Positions 44,594 through 54,809 of a stretch of DNA of 64,000 bases are shown here, one piece after another. A program made the translations under genes and the position numbers. The notes beneath the pieces were generated by a model, which ran no database searches, was not told where the DNA came from, and worked only from the letters and a program-made list of their open reading frames with translations. Positions within the stretch are counted from its first letter, which is position 1. Each line of letters opens with the position of its first letter. The DNA is from Parastagonospora avenae f. sp. tritici 18332-5 (taxonomy: Eukaryota; Ascomycota; Dothideomycetes; Pleosporales; Phaeosphaeriaceae): assembly GCA_022559985.1 (NCBI GenBank), contig JAFJTR010000040.1:62001-126000 (forward strand). The letters are read 5' to 3'.

Positions 44594-45589
44594 TCAGTCG
44601 CCATACAGCTCCATCAGATGATTCAGCATCTTCCGCTGCAAATCTAGGAGTTGCGCCTTCGATATCTTCTGGCCAACGTGGATGCCCGCCTTTTGCCCAT
44701 TTCTTGTATTCGCAGATGGTTCCTCACTTTCATGCAGGATCAGATGTGGCTTCGTGCCAAAGAAAGGAACACCTAGAACCTTGAGGGATGAGCTCTGCGC
44801 CTCAGTCATGGCTTTGCAAGCGCGATACACTTTGGCATCGTATTGGCTTAGCTCAGCTTGCTCACGCTCAGGTGTCTGTAGCGACATTAGCTTGAGAAAA
44901 ATGTAAGCTGGATGTGGCGTACACGAAGAAGAGATGTGCCCTCGAGTAGACCTGGTAGCGACCTGCTTCGGTGAGTAAGGTCATAGCGGTGGTCGATTTA
45001 AGAACGTACAAAGCGGCCCTATTAGTTGCCTCGCTCTCTCGCTTGAGCTTGTGGTCCTCAATCAGACGTGTACGGCCAGCCTCCCTTAGATATGTAAGTG
45101 CGTGCTCGTCAGTACATCAACTTGACTTACCATTGCTTGACGTTGCCCTCTTGATCCTTCATGAGCTGATTACTTTGTCAGTCTTCATACATTTCCCTTA
45201 TTTCCCAAGAACAGTACTTTGCGAATGGTTGCCGCGAACTCAGGATTCTGCTGAGCTATTTTGCTCACACACCGAAGCCCCTGTTTCCATTCTGTAATCG
45301 TTGCTGGGTCTATCAGCGGGGTAGTCGACTTGTCTTGCGGCTTTGGTGGTGGTGTCGAGGAGTATTGCGATACTGATCGCTTTGCAAGGCGTGGATCTGC
45401 TGACTGATGGTAAGGGAGGCTCTGCTGGGGTGGATAACTCTGAATCTCCTCCTGGTAGCCTTGATAGGCCTGAGATTGATGATATGACTGTTGTTGATCT
45501 TGAGCTGGAGCGCCTCCTGGCTGCTGCAGACTTGCAAGCGTTGCTAGAATCTTCGCAAGATCTGCGTTTGGCTCAATGTTGTCCGCCAT
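44594..45589 (-). CDS. DUF2458-like fungal protein
   Basis: Five exons (45218-45589, 45131-45165, 45010-45084, 44923-44962 and 44594-44875) with introns of 46-52 bp give 267 aa. The frame upstream of 45589 reaches only a TTG; the ATG at 45587-45589 (MADNIEPNADLAKILATLAS) is used. A Gln/Tyr/Pro-rich N-terminus precedes a helical, charged region (DPATITEWKQGLRCVSKIAQ; ERTRLI-like EAGRTRLIEDHKLKRES). The pattern resembles the Pfam family DUF2458, recalled from memory. The C-terminal part (VLGVPFFGTKPHLIL, LLDLQRKMLNHLMELYGD) looks well conserved. Function unknown. Confidence 0.8.
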
Positions 45590-46095
45590 GTCGAATGCCC
45601 AGGTGTTGAAGAGTGTTGAGAGGAAGTCAGGAGCAGGGTTGTTGGACGGCAATTACAGATCGAAAGTAGAGCCAAGACCCCAGAACGGAGTGCAAGATCA
45701 AGGAAAACGTCTCCTGAGAAATGGTTGGCAATTGTTTGGAGAGCTGAACATTGCGCGTAGCGTGTTCGCTTCTTGTTCACAGTGAAAGGTCAGAAAGTGC
45801 TCTACGCTCGGTCGCGATTAACCCTTGTCCATACGCAATCAGGTCGGGAGATATCAGGATCGGATGCAGTATAGAATTGGGAAATGATATCAAGTAGAGT
45901 GTAGACATGCGTGGCACATCTCTAGCTTCCCAGTACACGACTGGACGAAGGTTCCGCCTACGTAAGCGGAACTATCCGCATCATGATCCTGGTCGATCTC
46001 AACTTTTGCCAATCATTCGACCCTCCACCTCCGCAGCACGTTCCCACCCACCACGACCGTCACCACTGCCACAGCTCTCCAATCCACGGCCTACC
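45590..46095. promoter_or_regulatory. divergent promoter region, DUF2458-like / COX14-like genes
   Basis: 506 bp between two divergent genes. The COX14-like frame is open back to an ATG at 45907, but the Pro/His-rich translation there looks like leader sequence. No specific site assigned. Confidence 0.5.
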
Positions 46096-46968
46096 ATGTC
46101 AAGATCTCCAAAGGAATCAACGCGCTTCACAGCGACGGGAGTGTGGGCGCACACACGGCCCGGCGGTCGAGCCACAACCCTCCAGTTCGCGGACCCAGCG
46201 CCGAAAAATGAAACCCCACAACAGAAGGTCAAGCGTTTACGAGAGGCTGCAAACCGGGCGAAGATGGCACAAATCACAAGATGGGATTACATGTACCTGT
46301 ATGGGCGAATGACTGCAGATGCGGTGCACAGATTTACAGTGTACGGGTTGATTTTTGCAACGGGTACGAGCACACTGCCGTGGAAGGCCAATTGGTGTCC
46401 AAAACGGCTACCAGCAAAGAGAACTGCTGCTAAATAGAGAACAGGTTGCATTGGTGTCCTGGCTGTTTTTTCAATAGGCGACATGATCGTCTACAACCGA
46501 CGGAAACGAGCCATCTACTTCGCCGAGGAAGAGAAAGCGCAAGCCCGCGTCCTCGAAGCCGCGCGAACAGCAGTGGCTCAAGGCACAGCATCAGCAGCAC
46601 AGAACGCCCTGGTCATTGGCATTGCAGAGGAGCAAGAGGCGTACGAGAAGAAGAAGGCCGAGAGGAAAGCACCATCAAAGCTGCTTTGGTGGCTGCATGG
46701 TGATTGGAAGGAAGAGAAGGACATCGCAGAGCAGAGGAGGTTGGCAGTAGAGGAATTAAGAAAGCAGGAAATAAGGGGCGGGCAGGGAACAGGCATTGTG
46801 GATGCAGTGAACGAGGCAAGGCAGAACTCTGGATCGTCGACGTCAGCGTCATCCACGTCCATTGTTGGCGGCCCATTAGACAACACTGCCCAGAAGGCCA
46901 CAATAAAGGCGGAGGAGACGGGCAAAGGCTGGCTAGGATGGATCACGGGCGGATCGAAGAAAGAGTAA
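46096..46968 (+). CDS. COX14-type cytochrome c oxidase assembly protein (putative)
   Basis: Two exons (46096-46363 and 46445-46968) with an 81-bp intron give 263 aa. The chosen start is MSRSPKESTRFTATGVWAHT; an upstream in-frame ATG at 45907 would add 63 residues of doubtful coding character. The core MAQITRWDYMYLYGRMTADA then AVHRFTVYGLIFATG, joined across the intron to CIGVLAVFSIGDMIVYNRRK, gives the typical COX14-like pattern: a short basic helix, then one transmembrane segment. A charged coiled-coil-like C-terminal tail rich in Ala/Glu/Lys follows. A mitochondrial inner-membrane role in complex IV assembly is inferred from this resemblance. Confidence 0.75.
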
Positions 46969-47199
46969 GCCAGCATATTCGACACCCCGGGGACTCGAGA
47001 GGACTCCATGTACTATACCTCTCCGACTGTACACTGTTGTTTCTTATATATGTATGCATCGCGGAGTTGGGAGACACATCTAGAAGGATTCGCTTCTTTG
47101 CTTGGTATCTTTGCTGGGTATCTACGCTTCATGTCTATGATTGCACGTTCAATGCACACCAATTCAACATCCAAACAAGCCGCATTACAAACTACCATC

Positions 47200-47676
47200 T
47201 CAATTGCCCTGCCCAGAAACCGGAATATAATTCCTCCTCTCCCGCACCCTCTGCACCCACGGTTTGACCCCCGCCCACCCCAGCAACCCCACTGTCGCTG
47301 CAATAAAAACGTACACAATCGCCTGGTCCTTGGCCGAGTCTCGCTGGAAGCACGTGGTGAGCACATTCTCCTCCTTCTCGCCCTTGCAGAAACTGTAGCC
47401 CAGACAGAACTGGCGGTTACAGTCGCTGCATGTCTTCTTCGAAACGCCCTGGCGGAGATCGGGAGTGGTGGGCTTCTTGGTGGAGGGGGCGTCGAGGGCG
47501 ACGATGGTCGAGTTGCCGAAACAGGTGCATTTGCAGAAGGATGTTGGTGCTGGGGAGGTGTTAGTCATGGGTTACTAAGAGAGAGGGTATGATAGGGTCT
47601 TACAGGCTGCGAGGGAGAGGGAGAGGAAGCTTAGGAAGGTTGTTAACAAGAAGAGGTAGAACTGCGGCCTCCGCAT
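47200..47676 (-). CDS. Cys-rich single-pass membrane protein, conserved-looking in fungi
   Basis: Two exons (47604-47676 and 47200-47549) with a 54-bp intron give 140 aa. Exon 1 encodes a signal peptide (MRRPQFYLFLLTTFLSFLSL). The luminal part has eight Cys (FCKCTCFGNS, CSDCNRQFCLGYSFCKG, TTCFQ), suggesting a disulfide-bonded or metal-binding domain. A transmembrane segment follows (IVYVFIAATVGLLGWAGV), then a short basic cytosolic tail. The internal ATG at 47568 lies inside the intron and is not the start. Function unknown; I see no close named family. It converges on the COX14-like gene (231-bp gap). Confidence 0.78.
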
Positions 47677-48057
47677 CTTGTGAATGTGTGGGCTTTGAGG
47701 TCAATGAAGATGCTGGTCGATGTCCAACGCACTACGGCTATACGTGTTTATCTTCTAGTTTTTAGACGTGTAAAATTATTGTATCCGTCCGAAGAAGCGA
47801 TGCAATCCTGGCGCATTCGAGTGTTCGTCCAAACCTCCGAGCCGCGCCCGCAAGGGAGTCGAAGCTCAGAAGCTCAGGCCAGTCGGCGCTAAGTATTTTC
47901 CTCCCCTCCGCTCCAGACCCAGCGTTGAAACACGACAAACCACGCTTGCCGGCGTTGGTTCAGCTGAGAGTATTCTTTGTATATATTGGCTGCTTGAGCG
48001 CACGCGCATCGCTGTCAGCAACCCACACCGTCGCACGCGACCAGCCCCTGCGACTCA
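47677..48057. promoter_or_regulatory. divergent promoter region, membrane protein / nucleolar protein genes
   Basis: 381 bp between two divergent start codons, so both promoters must be here. TATATATT lies near 47975, about 80 bp upstream of the rightward ATG. Confidence 0.5.
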
Positions 48058-49758
48058 ATGCCCGGCGTACAGGCGGCTAACCCTACGGAAGCGCAGCCAG
48101 CCCAGGAAGACGAGAACAAGACCGTCCGGCTCCATATCACGCCGCTGAAACCCGACCTCCTCAAAGTCTACCTTGCGCCGTCAGTCCTTGCGCTTGCGGA
48201 GAACATCTCGTATCACACCGTCGAGACCTTCCCAGAGAGGGGCTACGGCTACATCGACCTTCCCAACGCCGAGGCGCAAAAGATCAAGAAGAAACTCAAC
48301 GGGACTACGCTACGAGGCTCCAAAGTACGCATAGAGATGGCAAAGCCCGAGAAGCGCAAAGTGCGCGAGGAGGCCGATGCTGCCAATGAGCAGGAAGAAG
48401 CTGTGCGCCCGTCGAAGCGCGTGAAGAAGGAGAAGCGGAAGCACGAGCCTGGTCTCCTAGAGGGCGCTGAGCTTGAGAATGAGAGGAAAGTCAAGCGCGG
48501 GTGGACCGAGCCCCCGTCAAAAGGCAAAAAGGAGCGCAAGGAGAAGAAGGACAAGACCAAAGATAAGGAGGAAAAGCATGAACAGAAGAAGTCAAAGTAC
48601 ACCAAGGAACCTGAGGTGCTCTTCAAAGCTAAGCTGACGCCTGTCGCTGCTACCGAGGTTGCGCGGAAAGAGAAGAAGAAGGAGAAAAAGGAAAAGAAGG
48701 AGAAGAAATCAAAGGCGCGTGAGATTGTCGTTCATGAATTTGAAAAGAATACCAAAAAGCCGAGCTTCCTGAAGGAAACACAGGTCTCGACTGAGAAGAA
48801 GCCTGCGGTGGAGTACGTCAATGGACAAGGCTGGGTAGACGAGGATGGTAACGTGGTAGAGCCCGAGACTGGCAAAGCGAGGAACAGGAGAGTGTTGGAA
48901 TTGGTCGACAAGCCAGCGGAAGAACCAAAGAAAGCACCAGCGCCCCCAAAGGCCGCCAAGAAGGACAAGAAGAAAGCTACACCTCCGCCATCATCGTCCG
49001 AATCCGAGGCCGATGACGATTCTTCCGTCGTCTCGTCATCTTCAGAAGATGAATCTTCAGGATCTGAAGCCGAAGAATCAGACGCAGAGTCTATGCCCTC
49101 CACACCCGCGCCCAAAGCCGTTACTGATGGCACGCAACCGTCAACGGAACAGGATCAAACCACGGATACAGAAGTACATCCCCTCGAAGCCCTCTTCAAA
49201 CGTCCTAAGCCTTCGCCTGGGTCCCTAAACATCACGCCCAAGAAATTGAGCCCCATCAACACATCCTTCAACTTCTTTGGTAACGAGAAGAACGACGACG
49301 CCATGGACGTCGATGCCCCCGGCCAAATCGTCGACAACGCACCCACCACCCCCTTCACCGAACGCGACCTCGAATGGCGCGGCCTTCGCAGCGCAGCACC
49401 CACCCCCGACACCGCCGCCATCGGCCGCCGCTTCTCCTTCGACTGGCGCAAGGGCAGCCAAGAAGCCGACGATGACGAAGACGACGAGGAACTCGACGCA
49501 GAAGTCGCCCAGCAACTATCCCAAAACACAAAGGCAAATGCCAGCAAGCAACTGCCTGATGTCGCCGAGGAAGATGAAGAGGACATCGACGCTACCGAGG
49601 AGGCCAAGGACGAAAAGCCCGAATCCGAGTTCCGCAAGTGGTTCTGGGAGAACCGCGGTGATTTGAATCGCGCGTGGAAGAAGAGGCGGAGGGATGCGTT
49701 GAAGGTTAAGAGACATACAGAGAATAAGAGGTTGATGCCAAATCGGGGCGTCAGGTAA
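48058..49758 (+). CDS. RRM and Lys/Glu-rich protein, probably nucleolar
   Basis: Single exon, 566 aa. Residues ~22-100 form a divergent RRM (KTVRLHITPLKPDLLKVYL ... FPERGYGYIDLPNAEAQKIK ... LRGSKVRIEMAKP). A very basic Lys/Glu-rich segment follows (~105-235), then an acidic Ser-rich stretch (~310-360). A conserved motif LFKRPKPSPGSLNITPKKL is near 380-400. The tail FRKWFWENRGDLNRAWKKRR is also distinctive. The composition suggests ribosome biogenesis, like NOL8/Rnp24-type or SRP40-like fungal proteins; the assignment is by layout, not by a diagnostic motif. Confidence 0.75.
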   Translation: MPGVQAANPTEAQPAQEDENKTVRLHITPLKPDLLKVYLAPSVLALAENISYHTVETFPERGYGYIDLPNAEAQKIKKKLNGTTLRGSKVRIEMAKPEKRKVREEADAANEQEEAVRPSKRVKKEKRKHEPGLLEGAELENERKVKRGWTEPPSKGKKERKEKKDKTKDKEEKHEQKKSKYTKEPEVLFKAKLTPVAATEVARKEKKKEKKEKKEKKSKAREIVVHEFEKNTKKPSFLKETQVSTEKKPAVEYVNGQGWVDEDGNVVEPETGKARNRRVLELVDKPAEEPKKAPAPPKAAKKDKKKATPPPSSSESEADDDSSVVSSSSEDESSGSEAEESDAESMPSTPAPKAVTDGTQPSTEQDQTTDTEVHPLEALFKRPKPSPGSLNITPKKLSPINTSFNFFGNEKNDDAMDVDAPGQIVDNAPTTPFTERDLEWRGLRSAAPTPDTAAIGRRFSFDWRKGSQEADDDEDDEELDAEVAQQLSQNTKANASKQLPDVAEEDEEDIDATEEAKDEKPESEFRKWFWENRGDLNRAWKKRRRDALKVKRHTENKRLMPNRGVR

Positions 49759-49830
49759 TCTGCACATGGTAGATCATATATATATACCCGGTAAATATAA
49801 CATGTTTTGTGCAAACTCGCAGCTACAGTG

Positions 49831-50276
49831 TCAAGTGTCCTGCCCTTTCCATCGCACACTCCTCTTTCTCCCCACTCCCACTGTTGATGCTTCACTTTCA
49901 TGTCTCTGACTCCCATCCGACTCCACCGACCCTCCCTGCCCCGTATCAGGAAAATACCCACCCGCCTGTGCACCCGCCCTCCGCACCGCTGGACTCGGCA
50001 GATGCGAACACAGCAGGTTTTCAGAAATCATGCCCTTTTCCGTCGCGGCGATGATGTCTTCCGTTACGGGGTTGAGCGAGGGTTTGCGCGGGGGAAGGAC
50101 TCCTAACTACAAGTCAATTTCTGCATTGAGAAGAACCTGGAAAGAGTGAAGGGAGGTAGAGGTAGGGGAAGGGCTTTACTTTCTGAAACATGGTCAGGCG
50201 GTGGAATAGCAATATCGATTTCGCGATGCGTGTGGCGGGATTTGTGCTGTGTGAGGCGAGTTATTGCGTTGCCCAT
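49831..50276 (-). CDS. small protein with N-myristoylation-type start
   Basis: Two exons (50180-50276 and 49831-50102) with a 77-bp intron give 122 aa; neither exon alone makes a plausible gene. The start MGNAITRLTQHKSRHTHREI has Gly at 2 and Thr at 6, fitting N-myristoylation, with a basic patch after it that could aid membrane binding. The continuation is IDIAIPPPDHVSERVLPPRK and EDIIAATEKGMISENLLCSH, followed by a polar tail. The gene converges on the nucleolar protein gene (72-bp gap). Family not recognised. Confidence 0.65.
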
Positions 50277-50987
50277 TTTTGATATATCTAGAATCAAAGG
50301 GATATATGTGGATTGGTGCTGGGATAGAAAGCAAGATGGCGACTTCAGGATATAATACCCATAATCCGAACTATATCATCGCATAGTCCCGTCCTCCCTT
50401 CCCTTCCCTTCCCTTCCCTTCCCTTCCCTTCCCTTCCCTTCCCTTCCCTTCCCTTCCCTTCCCTTCCCTTCCCTTCCCTTCCCCCCACACCTAAGCATGA
50501 CGCGCACCTCGGCCTCCCTTTCTTGCCAGCATGTGGTAGCAATGGCGTAGCGTACCACTCGGCCGCATCTGAACATGCGCATGTCAAACAGCCCCTACCC
50601 GCAGCTACCGCGTAATGATCGACGCGGGGGTGGTGAACCCGATGATCGACAGGCCTTAGCCGCATGAAGATCTGCCCTGCGAAAGAAGTAAAACACAAGG
50701 CTTGTTGATTAGGGACAAAGAGATTGAGATAGGGCAGACTAAGAAGATCTAGTTTGTCTGTTGAACAGGTAGTGTATTAGGAATCCCACGCGTATACTCC
50801 ATTGGTCTTTCTTTTTCGACAATAGTTCAAGAATTCTAATACCGAAAACAGTCAAAGCCACTATAATTGCCCAGCTTTTACCAGCAGCATAACATGTAAA
50901 AATCTTGACAGCAAGGGACACAGCCGTTTTCTGTGCAACAATGCCATATCTTGGCTGTCGCATACCGACATCATCTCCGCCCAATCC
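50277..50987. other. intergenic region
   Basis: Promoter of the small myristoylated-type gene and 3' flank of the coiled-coil protein gene. It includes the CCCTT tract. No gene supported. Confidence 0.6.
50396..50480 (+). repeat. (CCCTT)x17 microsatellite
   Basis: Seventeen perfect CCCTT units, 85 bp, followed by a C-run. It is a strongly strand-asymmetric polypyrimidine tract, about 120 bp upstream of the small gene's ATG. Minus-strand frames across it translate to a GREGK repeat and are artefacts. Confidence 0.97.
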
Positions 50988-51809
50988 TTACGAAGTGCCA
51001 CCCTCCTCTGGCGCGCTGGCACCAGCCGCAGCTGGCTCAGTCGTAGATGCCGGCGCACCACGCCTTCCCCGCTGCGCATCTGCATCTCCGTTTCTGATCG
51101 CGCGTTCAAGGTCGCGAATACGCTGTTTCAACATTTCGTTCTCGCGCTTGACGTCTTCCAGCTCTGCCCTCTGCTGGGCGACTTCTTCATAACGTGGTGT
51201 GCTGACTACGCTCGAGCTTCTGTGTGACGGGTCGCCTCCTTGCTGTGAAGAGACCGAGTAACGATGAGGATAGCTGCCAGGCGGCAGGCCGCTACGCGAG
51301 ACGCTGGAACTGCTACGGCGTTGACGAGAGGGCATGGGATGCATGCTCCCTGTCATCGAGCCAGCGTGCGCCGAGTCGTTGTCTATGTGTGCGTTGGATG
51401 CGGCGCTCGAAGCTATAGATCCTGTGCTGACCACAGACGCCGAGTGCGTGCGCAAGGCAGAGAGCTCGCGCGTAAGTCGGTTGACGGCAGCTTCCTGTTC
51501 TTTCTCCATTTCCAGATAGATTTGTGCAGGTGTCACGGGTTGAGGGTGCCGCATCGGCGTTCCTGAAGCGTCCACACTGGGGGCCCTGCCACTGATGCTA
51601 GGACTAAGTGGAGGAAGTGTGTGGCCTTGTGCGGATGCTGACAATGTCCCGCCGGGCGATGCGAGTGGCAGGGGAGGTGGGGACATTGGGTATATCTGCG
51701 AAGTTCGACGAGAGGCGGTGGTTGAGCTCTGGCGTGATAGCGAGCCGCTTGGGTGACTGGTAATGTTGGGTCGCGGTGAGGTAGGTACAGAGTTTAGATC
51801 AGGCGCCAT
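50988..51809 (-). CDS. Ser/Pro-rich protein with C-terminal coiled coil
   Basis: Single exon, 273 aa, from the ATG at 51807-51809 (MAPDLNSVPTSPRPNITSHP). Most of it is disordered, rich in Ser, Pro and Thr. Two helical segments stand out: AQIYLEMEKEQEAAVNRLTR near residue 95, and a C-terminal leucine-zipper-like stretch (VAQQRAELEDVKRENEMLKQ then RIRDLERAIRNG). The basic RQRRSSSSVSRS could be a phosphosite or nuclear signal. It may be an adaptor or regulator that dimerises; no family named. Confidence 0.7.
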   Translation of the reverse strand: MAPDLNSVPTSPRPNITSHPSGSLSRQSSTTASRRTSQIYPMSPPPLPLASPGGTLSASAQGHTLPPLSPSISGRAPSVDASGTPMRHPQPVTPAQIYLEMEKEQEAAVNRLTRELSALRTHSASVVSTGSIASSAASNAHIDNDSAHAGSMTGSMHPMPSRQRRSSSSVSRSGLPPGSYPHRYSVSSQQGGDPSHRSSSVVSTPRYEEVAQQRAELEDVKRENEMLKQRIRDLERAIRNGDADAQRGRRGAPASTTEPAAAGASAPEEGGTS

Positions 51810-52672
51810 GATGACTGTGTCTTGCTCCTGTTCTTGTTTGCGGGTATACAGAAGTCTCTAGAAGGTTGGAGTGCTGTGTCCGTGTTGAAGACCCCACTCG
51901 CGTCGGCTCTTGATGTTCGGCGTGCGGTATGCGACAGCTCTTCGTATACGTGCAAGTGATCCCGATGGCTTGATCGAGTAGAGCAGCTTTGTTATACGGT
52001 TGTGGGCGGCATGTGGTTGCGTGATGAGTTTCTTGGCGATTGTCGTACGTTGAGGGGAGATGAATAGCAGCTGCGACCAAAGAGGGGCAGCAGGTGCTTT
52101 CAACTGGCGAGCATCATGTCGAATGCTGACTTGCCTGCTCTGGCAACGGCGCAATTTCAGTCACTGCGTGAACTTTGTTAGCTGGCCAAAGATGGCGACA
52201 AGAAAGTACGAGGTCGCCAGCAGGGCCCTCGTTGCCCACTCAGCGCTTGAACTTTAGCCGTCATGCTATCAACTTGACGCACTAATCTCCCCACACCGGG
52301 GCACACATGATCTCACGGCAAGGCATTATGTGGCGTACAAAGATCTGCACAACATGGCGAAGTAGATTGTGTGATGTTCAAACTTTGTCCTTATCTTAGA
52401 TATCTGATCGTTCATGCCGTCCTTTTTGTTTCATCCCGCCAGGCTGCATCCTGGCTGCGGCCCGTCGCGACACCGCATGCAATCGCGCTATGATCTCAAG
52501 CCTAGCGCTTCTTCCATGCCTCGGTGGGCCGAGGCGCTGTCTTCTGTAAACGTGCCAAGTGATTCCGCCGGGAAATGCATGGTTCCCTCTAAAACTCCAA
52601 GCCGCAATGCTCCATTGTGATGTGACCGCTTTCTAGAACCAGGGGTGACCCCTAGATACCCTCCACCTTGCT
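51810..52672. other. intergenic region
   Basis: Promoter of the coiled-coil protein gene and 3' flank of eIF3l. No gene or repeat of note. Confidence 0.55.
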
Positions 52673-54219
52673 CTAGTATGTCCTGGCAAGGTTGCGGAGG
52701 TACCAGTCCACCAATCTCCGGCCGACCTTGGCCTCAGAGACGTGGATGAGATCCTGCGAGATGTCAGTCACTGCATGTTTCGCATACTCGTCAATCAAAC
52801 TTACTCCTTCCAAGGCGTAGTCGAGATCGCTGCTGTGGATCACCTCGCCCTCCAACAGGCCGCCCTCGCTCCACCTTGTTTGCCTGTTCCTCTGCTTGTT
52901 GACGAGCAACCAGCACCTGAGCTTCTCGGGCTCAACCTCGAGGAAACCAGCCAGCTTCTTCAGATCCATAGTAGTGTATAGCTTAAGGTAGCTCTTGACG
53001 GTAGGCGACATCATGTTGTTCTTAACCTCGTCCATAAAGATGCGAAGGTGGTGCTCGACAGGGTCGATATTGACCTCTGGGTTGTCGAAGTCGGGCGGTG
53101 TGGGGCTAATGAATTTGGGGCAAGCGGTGCGGAACAACTCCTCAAACAGGGGAAGAGCATCTGGGCCACCGCGCTGGAGCCTGTTGAACTGCTCACCGTA
53201 CTTCTCGCGGAGCGCGGTGTGGATGGTGTCGTCGAGCCTGGTGGGGTGGAACGCCACGCAGATGGCTACAAGCGCATACATTTGGTCGTTCTTCTTGGTG
53301 ATGGAGTCATACTGCGCGTTCTTCTGGAAGTTCTTCGTCCGTGAAACGTAGACGAGGATGTGGCTGAACATGCGGATGGCGTCGGCGTAGCGGCGCATCA
53401 TCATGTAAGAGAAACCCACGTAGTAGTAGGTGGTGAAGTGGGCAGCCATGACGCGGGCGAACATGGCCTTCTTGTTCAGCTCGATGTCGTCGAGCGTCTT
53501 GAGGGCGAGGCTGAAGTCGCCGAGCAGGCAGTGCACGCGCAGCAGGCCGATGATGGAGAAGTAGCCCAGCATCTTGTACAGCGGGCGGTTGCCGTACTCG
53601 CCGGCGTAGAGGGCTGCGTCCTCTCCGCGCTTCATGGCGGCCAGCTGCTCGCTGATCTGTGACCGCTGGATGAGGGAGTACAGGACGTTGAGCACGCTGT
53701 AGCAGCCCCACGTGTTCGGATTCTCGCGCAGGAGCGTAATCTCCTCCTCGTTGTCGTTCTTCAGGGCGACCTTCTGCCGGTAGCTGCAGAAGCTGTTGAA
53801 CTGGTAGATGAACTCGTCGATTACGTCCCAGGCCCAGTAGTACTACCCCGCGTTAGCCCTGCTTGCACTCTGCATTCTACGTTCGGCACCCCTGCCGCGG
53901 GAAGCTGCCTTACATTTGGCACCTCGAGGTCCACGGGCCCCTCAGAGTTCAGGATGTAGTGGAACAGATTGCAGTAGTTGTCGTAGCTGGCAAACTTTGT
54001 TTCGAGCGTGGCCTGGAATTCGAGGGGGGTAGCCGCGGCCTGCAGCTGCGCATGAATGTCCTGGTTGTTGGAGATGGCGGGCATGCGGTCCATGTCGTCC
54101 ATGCCGTCGTACTGGACCTGCTCGCGGTAGTCGTTGGCCATGGTCTCCTCCTCGGCGTCGTCGTCGTCGTCCGGGGCGCGTCGGGCGGCCTCGCGGTTCT
54201 GGTACTGCGGCGCACTCAT
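52673..54219 (-). CDS. eukaryotic translation initiation factor 3 subunit l
   Basis: Three exons (53914-54219, 52805-53842 and 52673-52753) give 474 aa, the usual length in fungi. Exon 1 has an acidic N-terminus and FQATLETKFASYDNYCNLFH. After a 71-bp intron, YYWAWDVIDEFIYQFNSFCS and WGCYSVLNVLYSLIQRSQIS identify eIF3l. Helical repeats then lead to the PCI-like module (MDLKKLAGFLEVEPEKLRCW). The last intron (52754-52804) is 51 nt and free of stops; removing it joins DLDYALEG to DLIHVSEAKVGRRLVDWYLR, which is clearly the family sequence. eIF3l is a component of the eIF3 complex on the 40S ribosome, present in filamentous fungi but absent from budding yeast. Confidence 0.95.
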
Positions 54220-54809
54220 GGCTGCTGAGCTGATCGTCGATGCGCGGCACCGGGGGGTTCAGAGGCGGCGGGCTGGTTCGTCGGACGTGTGGTGATATCA
54301 ATGCTCCCCGCGCCCTGTCACACTCGTGTGGAAATTTGGACGTCTAGTTGTGCGCGCGGCTTGGCGGTCGCTATCGATAGTGGAGTGGGCAGCCGCGACC
54401 GTGCAGGGATCAGGCAAGTGGGGCACGCTGCCAGCTCTCCAGTAGACTGCCATGGACCGTTTCAACTCTGAACCGCCAGTATCAGCCTTGGTCACCATCT
54501 CTAGACGTTCCCAGCAACTCTGGCGAGCCTGTGCCGTCCAGGCGGACGCTCGCCGGTAGCCTGTGCCCTAGCGCATGACAATGCTGAAATTGCTTCGACG
54601 AGGCTACTGAATGCGATTTAGTCGATGCTCCTGTGCCAGTCGGTGGGCAAGCCCTTGGGCTTAAAGCCAGAGCCTCTCCACGGAGCTACTGGCCATGGTT
54701 CTAGCTACAACTATCTGTGTCTGTCCCGCATCGTCGCGTAGAACCGTCCTTCACTCATTTACCTTTCGCTTCGCCCACGTCAAAACTTTGTTGTGCCCGT
54801 TTATTCAAG
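54220..54809. promoter_or_regulatory. divergent promoter region, eIF3l / EthD genes
   Basis: 590 bp between divergent starts. No individual site assigned. The EthD frame is open upstream to a GTG at 54717, but that part looks like leader sequence. Confidence 0.5.

Noticed and set aside
45907..46095. 63-residue N-terminal extension of the COX14-like protein
   Set aside because: Pro/His/Arg-rich translation looks like leader; the internal ATG at 46096 fits the family start better, though the extension cannot be fully excluded.
50345..50698. Minus-strand ORFs with repeated GREGK
   Set aside because: Pure translation of the (CCCTT)17 microsatellite; no flanking coding character.
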